A DNA stretch of 64,000 nucleotides from UBA4312 sp002394635 (lineage in GTDB: Bacteria > Bacillota_I > Bacilli_A > Erysipelotrichales > Erysipelotrichaceae): NCBI GenBank assembly GCA_946539765.1, contig CAMNHO010000006.1, forward strand, positions 60,687 through 124,686, given 5' to 3'. A program made the position numbers and the translations under genes. Within the stretch, counting starts at the first letter, position 1. Each line of letters starts with the position of its first letter. The notes below the pieces were generated by a model that searched no databases, had not been told where the DNA came from, and saw only the letters and a program-made list of their open reading frames with translations. Positions 1 through 8,124 of this stretch are shown here, one piece after another.

Positions 1-1495
1 AGAAAGCGATAAAGGGAAAAAATTCCGGGATTATACAAAAGCAATTGAATACAGCTATGATCTGAAACTACAGGTGTTCAACGAGGATACAGATTCTGGA
101 CTTGTTCAGGTGAGCCCGAATGGTATGCTGGATAGGCTTGGTCTCAGTGATATGCTGAATGCAACAGGTCAATTTAGCATGACAAGTATGAATGATGGGC
201 AGGATGTATGGTGTATGTTGCCGGAATCGAAAAAACTTCGTGACGATGAGTTTGAGTTAGTAGCTGGCCACTGGCCAAAAGATGAATCTGAGGTTGTTTT
301 GGCGGTAGATGAAAATAATGAAATCAGTGATTATGCTTTACTGTCACTGGGCTTACTAGATCAGGACTCCTTGGTGAAAAGCTATCAGAAATTCGTATCT
401 GGAAATACAGATGAGCTGGAAGAGATTCCAACCAAGACGTATACCATGGATGAATTGATGGATGTGAAGTTCCGTTTGGTCCTGAACAGTGATATGTATG
501 AAAACGTCAATGGGGTATGGATCAACCGCAGCGATGATAAAGAAGCTATGAAAAAGATTGTTTCCAACAGCAAGGAAGTCAAAGTGGTCGGTATCATCCG
601 TCCGGGAAAATCAACGGCACAAAGAAGATTCTTTGGAGCTGTTTACTATACGAAAGATATGCAGGATTATGTTATCGAACATGTTGAAAACAGTGAAATT
701 GTGAAGCAACAAAGAGAGAATCCGAACATCAATGTTTTTACGGGCAAAGAGTTTACGGAAGGGGAAAGTTTTGATGTATCCAGTCTTTCTGTCGAAGAAC
801 AGATGCAGCTGGCTTCCATGTCGCAAGAAGAATTAATGTCTTACATGGCTACATATAATGAGAACATCAATGCAACCTATGATTCTGTTATGACAAAGCT
901 TGGCGTTGTGGACTATGATAAGCCGACGGCTGTCATGATGTATGTATCTAGTTTTGAGGATAAAGAAAAATTAACGGATCTGATTTCTGATTACAATACC
1001 ATGAAAAAAGACCAAGGAAAAGAAAGTGATGTTCTGACCTATAACGATCTGATTGGAACAATGTTGAAATCTGTAACCAACGTGATAAATTTGATCAGCT
1101 ATGTATTGATCGGCTTTGTCAGTGTTTCGCTTGTGGTGTCCAGCATCATGATTGGAATTATTACATATATTTCCGTATTGGAAAGAATAAAGGAAATCGG
1201 CATTCTGCGTGCAATCGGAGCTAGCAAGAAAGATATATCACGTGTGTTTAACGCTGAAACCTTCATCATTGGTCTAACCGCTGGGCTTATGGGTATCCTG
1301 ATAACAATCTTGTTGATCTTACCTGCCAATGCCATTGTGTATCATTTGGCCGGGGTTTCTCATTTGGCCAAACTGCCTTGGCAAGGTGCAATCATCTTGA
1401 TTTTATTAAGTCTGGTATTGACGATCATCGCCGGTTTGATTCCTGCAAGAATTGCAGCGCGAAAAGATCCGGTCGAAGCATTACGAAGCGAATAG
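1..1495 (+). CDS. ABC transporter permease, FtsX/MacB type (3' part)
   Basis: The frame is open from base 2 with no start codon before it, so the gene begins outside the window and only about 498 codons are seen. A long hydrophilic extracytoplasmic domain, rich in Asp and Glu, comes first. The last ~140 residues hold three membrane segments, with the FtsX-family signature ERIKEIGILRAIGAS between the first two, and the protein ends in RKDPVEALRSE, typical of this permease domain. Such proteins couple an ATPase to export or to extracytoplasmic signalling. The substrate cannot be told, and the ATPase, fused or separate, is off the left edge. A terminator overlaps the stop codon. Confidence 0.85.
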   Translation, partial: ESDKGKKFRDYTKAIEYSYDLKLQVFNEDTDSGLVQVSPNGMLDRLGLSDMLNATGQFSMTSMNDGQDVWCMLPESKKLRDDEFELVAGHWPKDESEVVLAVDENNEISDYALLSLGLLDQDSLVKSYQKFVSGNTDELEEIPTKTYTMDELMDVKFRLVLNSDMYENVNGVWINRSDDKEAMKKIVSNSKEVKVVGIIRPGKSTAQRRFFGAVYYTKDMQDYVIEHVENSEIVKQQRENPNINVFTGKEFTEGESFDVSSLSVEEQMQLASMSQEELMSYMATYNENINATYDSVMTKLGVVDYDKPTAVMMYVSSFEDKEKLTDLISDYNTMKKDQGKESDVLTYNDLIGTMLKSVTNVINLISYVLIGFVSVSLVVSSIMIGIITYISVLERIKEIGILRAIGASKKDISRVFNAETFIIGLTAGLMGILITILLILPANAIVYHLAGVSHLAKLPWQGAIILILLSLVLTIIAGLIPARIAARKDPVEALRSE

Positions 1496-1526
1496 AGTTT
1501 GTGGAAACACAAGCTCTGTTTTTTTA
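1494..1526 (+). terminator. Rho-independent terminator of the permease gene
   Basis: A 10-bp stem (AGAGTTTGTG with CACAAGCTCT, one G-T pair) closes a GAAA tetraloop and is followed by a run of T. The stem begins inside the stop codon. Confidence 0.85.
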
Positions 1527-1573
1527 AACCGGTTACATTGAGTTGTAGTTGGCATAGTAAATTTCAAAAACTG

Positions 1574-1582
1574 TGATATAAT
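1574..1582 (+). promoter_or_regulatory. Extended -10 promoter of the glycogen operon
   Basis: TGATATAAT is a consensus extended -10 element, about 33 bases upstream of the glgC start. No good -35 box lies at 16-18 bp. AGGAGGA at 1604-1610 is the ribosome site. Confidence 0.6.
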
Positions 1583-1615
1583 TGCTATAAAGTAATACGT
1601 TTTAGGAGGAAGAGT

Positions 1616-2755
1616 ATGAAACAAGATAATATGCTCGCTATGATTTTGGCGGGCGGTCGTGGTTCGCGTTTATTTGACCTTACACAGAAAAACGCAAAGC
1701 CTGCTGTTTACTTTGGCGGAAAGTATCGTATTATTGATTTCCCGTTAAGTAACTGTGCAAATTCAGGTATTGATGTTGTTGGTGTTTTGACTCAGTATGA
1801 ACCGGTTCAGCTGAATGCCTATGCGGGTGCCGGACAGCGCTGGGGATTGGATTCCAGAGGCAGTGGTGTATTTGTATTACCACCAAGCGAAAAAGATGGC
1901 ACAAAATTTGATGTATATCAAGGAACAGCTGATGCAATTACCCAAAATATTGATTTTATCGATGAGTTTGACCCGGATTATGTCCTGGTTCTTTCTGGAG
2001 ACCATATTTACAAAATGGATTATTCTGACATGTTAAGCGTACATAAAAAGAATAATGCAGATTGTACAATTGCGGTTATGCCTGTTCCATGGGAAGAAGC
2101 AAGTCGTTTCGGTATTATGAGTACAGATGACAGTGGTAAAATTACAGAGTTCGTAGAAAAACCTGCAGAACCAAAATCCAATCTGGCCAGCATGGGTATC
2201 TATATCTTCAACTGGAAACAATTAAGAGATGCGTTGATCAAAGATATAGACGTGGAAGGAAGCAGCCATGATTTTGGTAAAGATATTATTCCGGATTTCT
2301 TAAACAGTAAGAAACGTTTATATGCCTATACATTTGAAGGCTATTGGAAAGATGTTGGAACGATCAGTTCATTATGGGAAGCCAATATGGATTTAATTGA
2401 CAGAAGCAATGAATTAAATCTGGATGATCCAAACTGGAAAATTTATACAGAAGATATTCCGGCATTGCCTCATTACACAAGCACAAACGGTTTAATTGAA
2501 CATTCATATGTTAACCAGGGTGCGATTGTTCGTGGTAAAGTAAAAGACTCTGTTTTATTCCACAATGTGCGTGTTGGTGAAAAAGCAGAAATCCAGCAGT
2601 CTGTATTAATGCCAGGTACAAGAATCGGAAATGGTGCTAAGGTCTACCGTGCAATTATCGCAGAAGGTGTTTCTGTAGAAGAAGGTGCCGTTGTTGGTGA
2701 TTTAAATAGTAAAGACATCGCTTTGATTTCCAAAGATGTTAAGAAAGGAGAATAA
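1616..2755 (+). CDS. glgC: Glucose-1-phosphate adenylyltransferase, catalytic subunit
   Basis: GlgC makes ADP-glucose from glucose-1-phosphate and ATP, the committed step of glycogen synthesis in the cytoplasm. The N-terminal nucleotidyltransferase fold shows LAGGRGSRL near residue 11, the KPAVYFGGKYRIIDF stretch, and SGDHIYKMDY with the catalytic Asp at residue 129. A left-handed beta-helix of hexapeptide repeats fills the last ~90 residues. At 379 residues it is normal for a Bacillota GlgC. AGGAGGA precedes the ATG. It is first in a glgC-glgD-glgA operon and sits 5 bases before glgD, so a GlgC/GlgD heteromer is expected. No branching enzyme or phosphorylase gene is in the window. Confidence 0.95.
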   Translation: MKQDNMLAMILAGGRGSRLFDLTQKNAKPAVYFGGKYRIIDFPLSNCANSGIDVVGVLTQYEPVQLNAYAGAGQRWGLDSRGSGVFVLPPSEKDGTKFDVYQGTADAITQNIDFIDEFDPDYVLVLSGDHIYKMDYSDMLSVHKKNNADCTIAVMPVPWEEASRFGIMSTDDSGKITEFVEKPAEPKSNLASMGIYIFNWKQLRDALIKDIDVEGSSHDFGKDIIPDFLNSKKRLYAYTFEGYWKDVGTISSLWEANMDLIDRSNELNLDDPNWKIYTEDIPALPHYTSTNGLIEHSYVNQGAIVRGKVKDSVLFHNVRVGEKAEIQQSVLMPGTRIGNGAKVYRAIIAEGVSVEEGAVVGDLNSKDIALISKDVKKGE

Positions 2756-2760
2756 AGATT

Positions 2761-3882
2761 ATGAGTAGCGCATTAGGTATTGTTCCTATCAGTGATCCGA
2801 ACATTTCGGTAAAAGGATTACAAAAATTTCGCCCGGTAGCCGCTTATAATTTTTTAGGCCGTTATCGTTTAGTTGATTTCCCGATTTCTAATATGTCAAA
2901 CTCAGGTATCGATTCTATCAAATTATTTGCGAACGGAAACATTCGTCCGGTTATCGATCATCTGAGTGAAGGGGCTCGTCAATACAATATCAACTCTAAG
3001 CATGGCAGTCTGGATCTTCTTCCTTTGATTAACGAAGATGACAAAGCTTACATTACAGATATTGACAGTTATTATGAAGTTATGGATATTCTGGAAGCTG
3101 ATAAAAACGAATATGTAGTAATTGCTCCGGTAAATATCATATATATTGCTGATTACTCCGATTTATTACAAAAACATATTGAGAGCGAAGCTGATATTTC
3201 TATTCTTTATCAGACAACAGATCAGGCAAAGGAAAAATATATTAACTGTGATACATTGGTATTGAATCGTCAGAAAGGTGTTAAGAAAATTGAGCCGAAC
3301 TTAGGTAAATATAAGAATCGCAACATCTCTCTGGAAACCTATATTATGAAGAAAAGCTTATTCCTGCAGTTGATTGAAGAGGCACGTAAGGAAAGTTCTA
3401 TGTATTGGTTAAAGGATATCATCAGTGATCATTGTGAAAATGATACTTTGAATGTACGTGGTACTGTTTATCGTGGAAATGTTTATTATATCTACGATCT
3501 GAAATCTTACTATGACTGCAACATGGCATTGCTGGATGAAGCGAACATACTGGCACTAAACAATCCGGAATGGCCAATTTATACACGTACAAATGATTCG
3601 GCGCCGGCAATCTATTTAAAAGATGGATCTGCTTCTAAATCATTGATTTGCAACAGTACGGAAATCGGTGGAAAAGTTGTTCGTTCTGTCATTGGAAGAA
3701 ATGTAAAAATTGGCAAGGGTGCCATTGTTGAAGATTGTATTATCAGTACAGGTGTAACCATTGCACCAAACTCTGTATTGAAGTATGCGATTGTTGACAA
3801 GCATACAAAAATTTCCAAGAAAAAGGATATCGAAGGAACGCAAGATAATCCTGTATATATTGCCAGAAGGGAGAATATTTAA
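2761..3882 (+). CDS. glgD: GlgD, regulatory subunit-like paralogue of ADP-glucose pyrophosphorylase
   Basis: This GlgC paralogue of 373 residues lacks the ATP-binding GGRGSRL loop at its N-terminus. At the catalytic position it has APVNIIYIADY, with Asn at residue 125 where GlgC has the catalytic Asp of SGDH. The fold is otherwise kept: RYRLVDFPISN and the C-terminal hexapeptide helix. In other Bacillota, GlgD is a partner that activates GlgC rather than an enzyme on its own, and the changes here fit that role. Its ribosome site (AAAGGAGA) lies in the end of glgC. Its stop codon shares one base with the glgA start, which suggests translational coupling. Confidence 0.92.
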   Translation: MSSALGIVPISDPNISVKGLQKFRPVAAYNFLGRYRLVDFPISNMSNSGIDSIKLFANGNIRPVIDHLSEGARQYNINSKHGSLDLLPLINEDDKAYITDIDSYYEVMDILEADKNEYVVIAPVNIIYIADYSDLLQKHIESEADISILYQTTDQAKEKYINCDTLVLNRQKGVKKIEPNLGKYKNRNISLETYIMKKSLFLQLIEEARKESSMYWLKDIISDHCENDTLNVRGTVYRGNVYYIYDLKSYYDCNMALLDEANILALNNPEWPIYTRTNDSAPAIYLKDGSASKSLICNSTEIGGKVVRSVIGRNVKIGKGAIVEDCIISTGVTIAPNSVLKYAIVDKHTKISKKKDIEGTQDNPVYIARRENI

Positions 3883-5324
3883 TGGCTTCAATTTTAATGG
3901 TATCTGGTGAAGCCCTGCCTTTCATCAAAACAGGCGGGTTAGCTGATGTTTGCGGATCTCTTCCACAGGCACTTGCTAAAAAAGGTCACGAGATAAAAGT
4001 ATGTATCCCTCTCTATCGCAAGATTTGGGAAAAATATCAAAACGAATTGTATTTTGACTGCGAATTTACAGTCAATATCAATTATCATGAAGTACCGGTG
4101 CGTATTTATTCAAAAATGGTCGGGGATGTATGTTACTTCTTTGTACAGCATCAAGGTTACTTTGAAAGAGATACTTTATACGGATATGAAGATGACGGCG
4201 AACGATTTGCGTATTTTCAAAAAGCTGTTATTGAAATGTTGAACCAGCTAAATTACTGGCCGAATATTATTCACTGCCATGACTGGCAGACAGGAATGAT
4301 CCCTTGTATGATCAAGGAAACTCATGATACGGATCCTCGTTATAATGCCATTCGCTTTGTATATACGATCCATAACCTGGCATTCATGGGTAACTTTGGT
4401 CCGGAAATGCTGGATTCGTGTTTAGGTCTGCCATATTACTTGCTGGATAACGGAAATGTACGATTTGATGGCGGTATCTCCTTTGCAAAATCAGCAATCT
4501 TGTATGCAGACAAAGTAACGACAGTATCTCCTACGTACTCACAGGAGATTTTAACACCACAATATGGTGAACACTTGGATGCCGTATTAAATATGCGTAA
4601 ATATGATCTGTGGGGCATTGTAAATGGCATTGATACGGATACGTGGAATCCGGCTACGGACCCTGAGATTCCTTATCACTATAACAAGATCAATATTAAG
4701 ACAGAAAAAGCAAAAGACAAAGCTGCTCTGCAAAGAGAACTGGGTCTGAATGAAGATCCGAATGTAATGCTGGTTGGTGTGGTAAGTCGTTTAACATGGC
4801 AGAAAGGATTCTATCTGATGATGGAACAACTGGATGCTTTGTGTGCAATGCCTATCCAGTTAGTGATCTTAGGTAATGGAGAAGCACCGATCGAGAATAA
4901 ATTCCGTGAACTGGAGAATGGAAATAAGGGCAAGATCTGTTTCTATTATGGATATAATGAATCCCTGGCACACCGCATTTATGCGGGTAGTGATTTGTTC
5001 CTGATGCCAAGTTTGTTTGAACCATGTGGAATCAGTCAGTTGATTTCTATGCGATATGGCACACTACCTCTTGTTCGTGAAACCGGTGGCTTAAAAGATA
5101 CAGTTGATGCATATAACGAATACGAAAAGAGTGGAACCGGATTTAGTTTTGAAAAATACGACTCCAACGATCTGATCAATACTTTGTATTATGCAATTGA
5201 AGTGTTCTACAATCGTAAAGAAGACTGGGATATGTTGCAGACAAATGCGCTGAATACAGATGTATCCTGGGATGCTAGTGCAAATACATACACATTATTG
5301 TATAATGAACTGATTGATCGATGA
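3882..5324 (+). CDS. glgA: Glycogen synthase, GT5 family
   Basis: GlgA transfers glucose from ADP-glucose to the non-reducing end of the alpha-1,4-glucan. The 480-residue length is typical. The KTGGLADVCGSLP motif with ADP-binding Lys16 is intact. HCHDWQTGMIP follows, and the C-terminal half has the GT-B nucleotide site with FEPCGISQL carrying the catalytic Glu, then TGGLKDTV. It overlaps glgD by one base and the next gene by four, so the three glg genes and the DUF523 gene are probably one transcript. Confidence 0.96.
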   Translation: MASILMVSGEALPFIKTGGLADVCGSLPQALAKKGHEIKVCIPLYRKIWEKYQNELYFDCEFTVNINYHEVPVRIYSKMVGDVCYFFVQHQGYFERDTLYGYEDDGERFAYFQKAVIEMLNQLNYWPNIIHCHDWQTGMIPCMIKETHDTDPRYNAIRFVYTIHNLAFMGNFGPEMLDSCLGLPYYLLDNGNVRFDGGISFAKSAILYADKVTTVSPTYSQEILTPQYGEHLDAVLNMRKYDLWGIVNGIDTDTWNPATDPEIPYHYNKINIKTEKAKDKAALQRELGLNEDPNVMLVGVVSRLTWQKGFYLMMEQLDALCAMPIQLVILGNGEAPIENKFRELENGNKGKICFYYGYNESLAHRIYAGSDLFLMPSLFEPCGISQLISMRYGTLPLVRETGGLKDTVDAYNEYEKSGTGFSFEKYDSNDLINTLYYAIEVFYNRKEDWDMLQTNALNTDVSWDASANTYTLLYNELIDR

Positions 5325-5728
5325 ATGTTCTGATCAGTGCATGTTTATTAGGCTGTAATTGTAAATACGATGGGGGAAATAATAATTCCCCCATCTTAAA
5401 AGAGTTAATAAAAAACCACAATATCATAATGGTATGTCCGGAAATGTTAGGTGGTTTACCGTGTCCACGTATTCCGTGTGAGATACAAGGAAATCGTGTA
5501 ATCGGAAAAGATGGCCATGATTACACATCTTTTTACCAAAAAGGTGCAAAGAAGGCTTTGGAAATAGCAAAGAGCCATCAGGTGCAAGTAGCCTTTTTAA
5601 AGAAAAACTCACCGAGCTGTGGTCTAAACTTTGTTTATGATGGATCTTTTACGCGTACACTGATTCCCGGAAGTGGTATATTTACTCAATTATTAAAAGA
5701 GAATGATATTCTCATATTTGAATTATAA
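5321..5728 (+). CDS. DUF523 family protein (YbbK-like)
   Basis: A 135-residue cytoplasmic protein with the family's cysteine signatures: SACLLGCNCKYDGG at the N-terminus, CPEMLGGLPCPRIPCEI in the middle and KNSPSCG near residue 96. The conserved Cys pattern suggests metal or Fe-S binding, but no biochemical role is established for this domain as far as I know. It starts inside the end of glgA (ATGA overlap), so it is translated with the glycogen operon. Whether it serves glycogen metabolism or merely hitch-hikes is unknown. No terminator hairpin is visible after it before the ptsH promoter. Confidence 0.85.
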   Translation: MNVLISACLLGCNCKYDGGNNNSPILKELIKNHNIIMVCPEMLGGLPCPRIPCEIQGNRVIGKDGHDYTSFYQKGAKKALEIAKSHQVQVAFLKKNSPSCGLNFVYDGSFTRTLIPGSGIFTQLLKENDILIFEL

Positions 5729-5744
5729 CTGTATAAATTTAGTA

Positions 5745-5773
5745 TTGTTTTATTCAATGTTTTGTCATAAAAT
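5745..5773 (+). promoter_or_regulatory. Promoter of ptsH
   Basis: TTGTTT and TAAAAT are spaced by 17 bp, about 35 bases ahead of the ATG. TTGTCA at 5762 is an alternative -35 box with a poorer -10. AGGAGG at 5792-5797 is the ribosome site. Confidence 0.55.
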
Positions 5774-5807
5774 TATTGTAGTATTCATATTAGGAGGAAA
5801 ATAAAAC

Positions 5808-6074
5808 ATGAAACAAATTACTGTAACTGTTATCGATCCAGTTGGACTGCATGCACGTCCTGCAACTGTAGCTGTTAATGCTGCCAGCAAATTCAAGAGC
5901 GAAATCAACGTAGCTTTCAAGGGTCGCGAAGTAAACATGAAATCAATCATGGGTGTTATGTCTTTAGGTATCCCTACTCAGTCTGAAATTACTATCAGCT
6001 GCAATGGTGAAGACGAAGACGATGCTATCGCTGCTATCGAAGAAGTATTGCGTGCTCAGAAAATTATCGGTTAA
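5808..6074 (+). CDS. ptsH: Phosphocarrier protein HPr
   Basis: HPr relays phosphate from Enzyme I to the sugar-specific EIIA domains of the PTS. The active-site GLHARPAT places His at residue 15. The regulatory loop KSIMGVMSLG places Ser at residue 46, the target of HPr kinase, so HPr(Ser-P)/CcpA catabolite control is likely. The 88-residue length is standard. It stands alone with its own promoter and terminator. Enzyme I is 19 kb away at 25.2 kb instead of directly downstream as in most Bacillota. HPr genes are usually strongly expressed, and the near-consensus ribosome site fits that. Confidence 0.97.
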   Translation: MKQITVTVIDPVGLHARPATVAVNAASKFKSEINVAFKGREVNMKSIMGVMSLGIPTQSEITISCNGEDEDDAIAAIEEVLRAQKIIG

Positions 6075-6092
6075 TTAGAATTATGAATTTAT

Positions 6093-6116
6093 AAAGGCTG
6101 GGGAACCGGCCTTTTA
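6093..6116 (+). terminator. Terminator of ptsH
   Basis: A 9-bp stem (AAAGGCTGG with CCGGCCTTT, one G-T pair) closes a GGAA loop and is followed by a short T-rich run. Confidence 0.7.
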
Positions 6117-6133
6117 TATTGGTTAAGTTTTCA

Positions 6134-6148
6134 TTGGAAACGTTTTCT
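6134..6148 (+). promoter_or_regulatory. cre site (CcpA operator) at the phosphoglucomutase promoter
   Basis: TTGGAAACGTTTTCT matches all fixed positions of the relaxed cre consensus WTGNAANCGNWNNCW. It covers the -35 region of the promoter below, a position from which CcpA with HPr(Ser-P) would repress. Confidence 0.7.
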
Positions 6149-6162
6149 TCTTAAAGGGATAG

Positions 6163-6171
6163 TGATATAAT
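6163..6171 (+). promoter_or_regulatory. Extended -10 promoter of the phosphoglucomutase gene
   Basis: TGATATAAT is a perfect extended -10. The region 17 bp upstream (TTTTCT, 6143-6148) is a weak -35 that lies within the cre site. Confidence 0.65.
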
Positions 6172-6199
6172 ACTAATAGATTTTAGGAGGATATTGTTT

Positions 6200-7900
6200 A
6201 TGTCTGTAGTTGATGAAAGATATGAAAAGTGGATTGGTCATCCAAATCTGGATCCTCGTTATAAAGATGTTCTGGCTTCAATGACCGATCAGGAAAAAAA
6301 TGATGCATTCTATACGAATATTGAATTCGGGACAGCTGGTATGCGTGGAATTCTAGGTCCTGGAACGAATCGGATCAATATTCATACAATCCGTAAAGCA
6401 ACACAAGGCTTTGCCAATTATATTCAGAATGCCGGCGAAAAAGCTTGTGATATGGGTGTAGCTATCGGATATGATAATCGTCATATGTCTAGAGAATTTG
6501 CATTTGACTGTGCTGATTTATTAGCAAAGAATAATATACGCTCTTACGTATTTGATTCTTTACGTCCAACACCGGAACTGAGCTTTGCGGTACGTCATCT
6601 TGGTTGTTTTGGTGGAATCATGATCACTGCCAGCCACAATCCGAAAGAATATAATGGATATAAGCTATATGATGAAAAAGGCTGTCAATTGGTTCCTGCA
6701 TTAGCTGCACAGGTTATTGACCAGGTTAATTCGATTGAAGATGAATTAGCAATTGACGCGAACGTTACAGAAGAACAGAAAAAATTAATTAAGGTCATCG
6801 GAAAAGATGTGGATGATGTATATTATGAAAATGTTCTTTCCATCCAGATCAATCCGGATGTGAAAAAAGATATCAAAATTGTATTTAGCCCTGAACACGG
6901 AACCGCAAATGTGCCTGTAAGAGATATTTTTAAACTTACAGGATATAACTGCATTCCTGTTGAAGAGCAATGTACACCAGATCCGGATTTCTCAAATACA
7001 CCGACACCGAATCCGGAACAACCAGGAGCCTATGAACTGGCATTAAAATATGCCAAAGAAAATGATGCTGATCTGATTTTGGTTTGTGACCCAGATGCTG
7101 ACCGTATGGGTGTCGGCGTTAAACATAACGGTGAATATGTTGTTATGACAGGAAATCAGTCAGGTGCGGTTGAAATTGAATATATCTGCTCACAATTAAA
7201 GGAAAAAGGTCTAATGCCGGAACACCCTGTTATGTTCAATACCGTCGTAACAAGTGATCTTGGTGAAAAGGTTGCAGCTTATTATGGTGTAGAGACAGAA
7301 AAAACACTGACTGGATTCAAATTTATAGGTGAAAAAGTAGCTAAATATGAAATCACGAACGAGAAGAACTATGTATTTGGATATGAAGAAAGCTATGGTT
7401 CTCTAATCAAGCCATTCGTACGTGATAAGGATGCCCCACAAGCCTTACTAATGTTGGCAGAGGCTTGCGCATACTATAAAGAACGCGGAAAAGACCTGGT
7501 AGACGTTTTAGATGAACTGTATGATCGTCATGGTACATACGAAGAAAGTCAAGTAGCGTTAACGCTCGATGGAGAAGCTGGAGCAAATCGTATTAAAGAA
7601 ATCCTGGCAGATCTACGTGCCGATGCACCTAAAAAGATTGCAGATACCGACGTTGTTAAAAGTGAAGATTATCAGGAATGTACAATAAAGGAAGGCGATT
7701 CAGTAAAAGAGTTGACAGGCTTTACAAAATCTAATGTATTGAAATACTACCTGGCAGATGGCAGCTGGATTGCGGTACGTCCAAGCGGAACAGAACCGAA
7801 ATGTAAGTTCTACTATTGTATTAAGGGAACTGATAAGGCCGATGCACATGCAAAAACCGAAAAGTTCCAGAAAGCAATGGCAGAGTTGACAGAAGCTTAA
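6200..7900 (+). CDS. pgcA: Alpha-phosphoglucomutase (phosphohexomutase family)
   Basis: This enzyme interconverts glucose-6-phosphate and glucose-1-phosphate, feeding GlgC and nucleotide-sugar synthesis. The four-domain fold shows TASHNPKEYNGYK with the phospho-Ser at residue 145, the metal loop DPDADRMG, the sugar-specificity loop GYEESYGS and the phosphate-binding RPSGTEPKCKFY. At 566 residues it matches the long Bacillota PgcA type. I chose the ATG at 6200 because AGGAGG ends 9 bases before it; an upstream TTG at 6194 is only 3 bases away. It is a single-gene unit. The cre site on its promoter suggests glucose repression. Confidence 0.95.
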   Translation: MSVVDERYEKWIGHPNLDPRYKDVLASMTDQEKNDAFYTNIEFGTAGMRGILGPGTNRINIHTIRKATQGFANYIQNAGEKACDMGVAIGYDNRHMSREFAFDCADLLAKNNIRSYVFDSLRPTPELSFAVRHLGCFGGIMITASHNPKEYNGYKLYDEKGCQLVPALAAQVIDQVNSIEDELAIDANVTEEQKKLIKVIGKDVDDVYYENVLSIQINPDVKKDIKIVFSPEHGTANVPVRDIFKLTGYNCIPVEEQCTPDPDFSNTPTPNPEQPGAYELALKYAKENDADLILVCDPDADRMGVGVKHNGEYVVMTGNQSGAVEIEYICSQLKEKGLMPEHPVMFNTVVTSDLGEKVAAYYGVETEKTLTGFKFIGEKVAKYEITNEKNYVFGYEESYGSLIKPFVRDKDAPQALLMLAEACAYYKERGKDLVDVLDELYDRHGTYEESQVALTLDGEAGANRIKEILADLRADAPKKIADTDVVKSEDYQECTIKEGDSVKELTGFTKSNVLKYYLADGSWIAVRPSGTEPKCKFYYCIKGTDKADAHAKTEKFQKAMAELTEA

Positions 7901-7913
7901 TCGAACGGAAAAG

Positions 7914-7951
7914 AAGCGATTGCAAACCCAAAAAGTTTGCAGCGCTTTTTT
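7914..7951 (+). terminator. Terminator of the phosphoglucomutase gene
   Basis: Stem AAGCG / TGCAAAC pairs with GTTTGCA / CGCTT, with a small internal bulge, followed by TTTTTT. Confidence 0.85.
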
Positions 7952-8071
7952 ATGCATCGTCTCCTGAAAAAGTAAGTACATGGGTAGGATGGATCATTAT
8001 GAGTCTTTATAAACTCATGCAAAGGAAAGATCCTCTCATCTATCATGTAAGCGATTACAGCTATATTGCGA

Positions 8072-8099
8072 TTGATTTCTATAAAAAAAAGACTAAAAT
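8072..8099 (+). promoter_or_regulatory. Promoter of the CPA2 antiporter gene
   Basis: TTGATT and TAAAAT are spaced by 16 bp, about 25 bases before the ATG at 8125. Their position supports the short start for that gene. Confidence 0.55.
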
Positions 8100-8124
8100 G
8101 TACATTTGTTTGGAGGAAAAGAGT

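Noticed and set aside
7999..8124. 42-codon N-terminal extension of the CPA2 antiporter
   Set aside because: The promoter and GGAGG site lie inside it and CPA2 proteins normally start at the first membrane segment.
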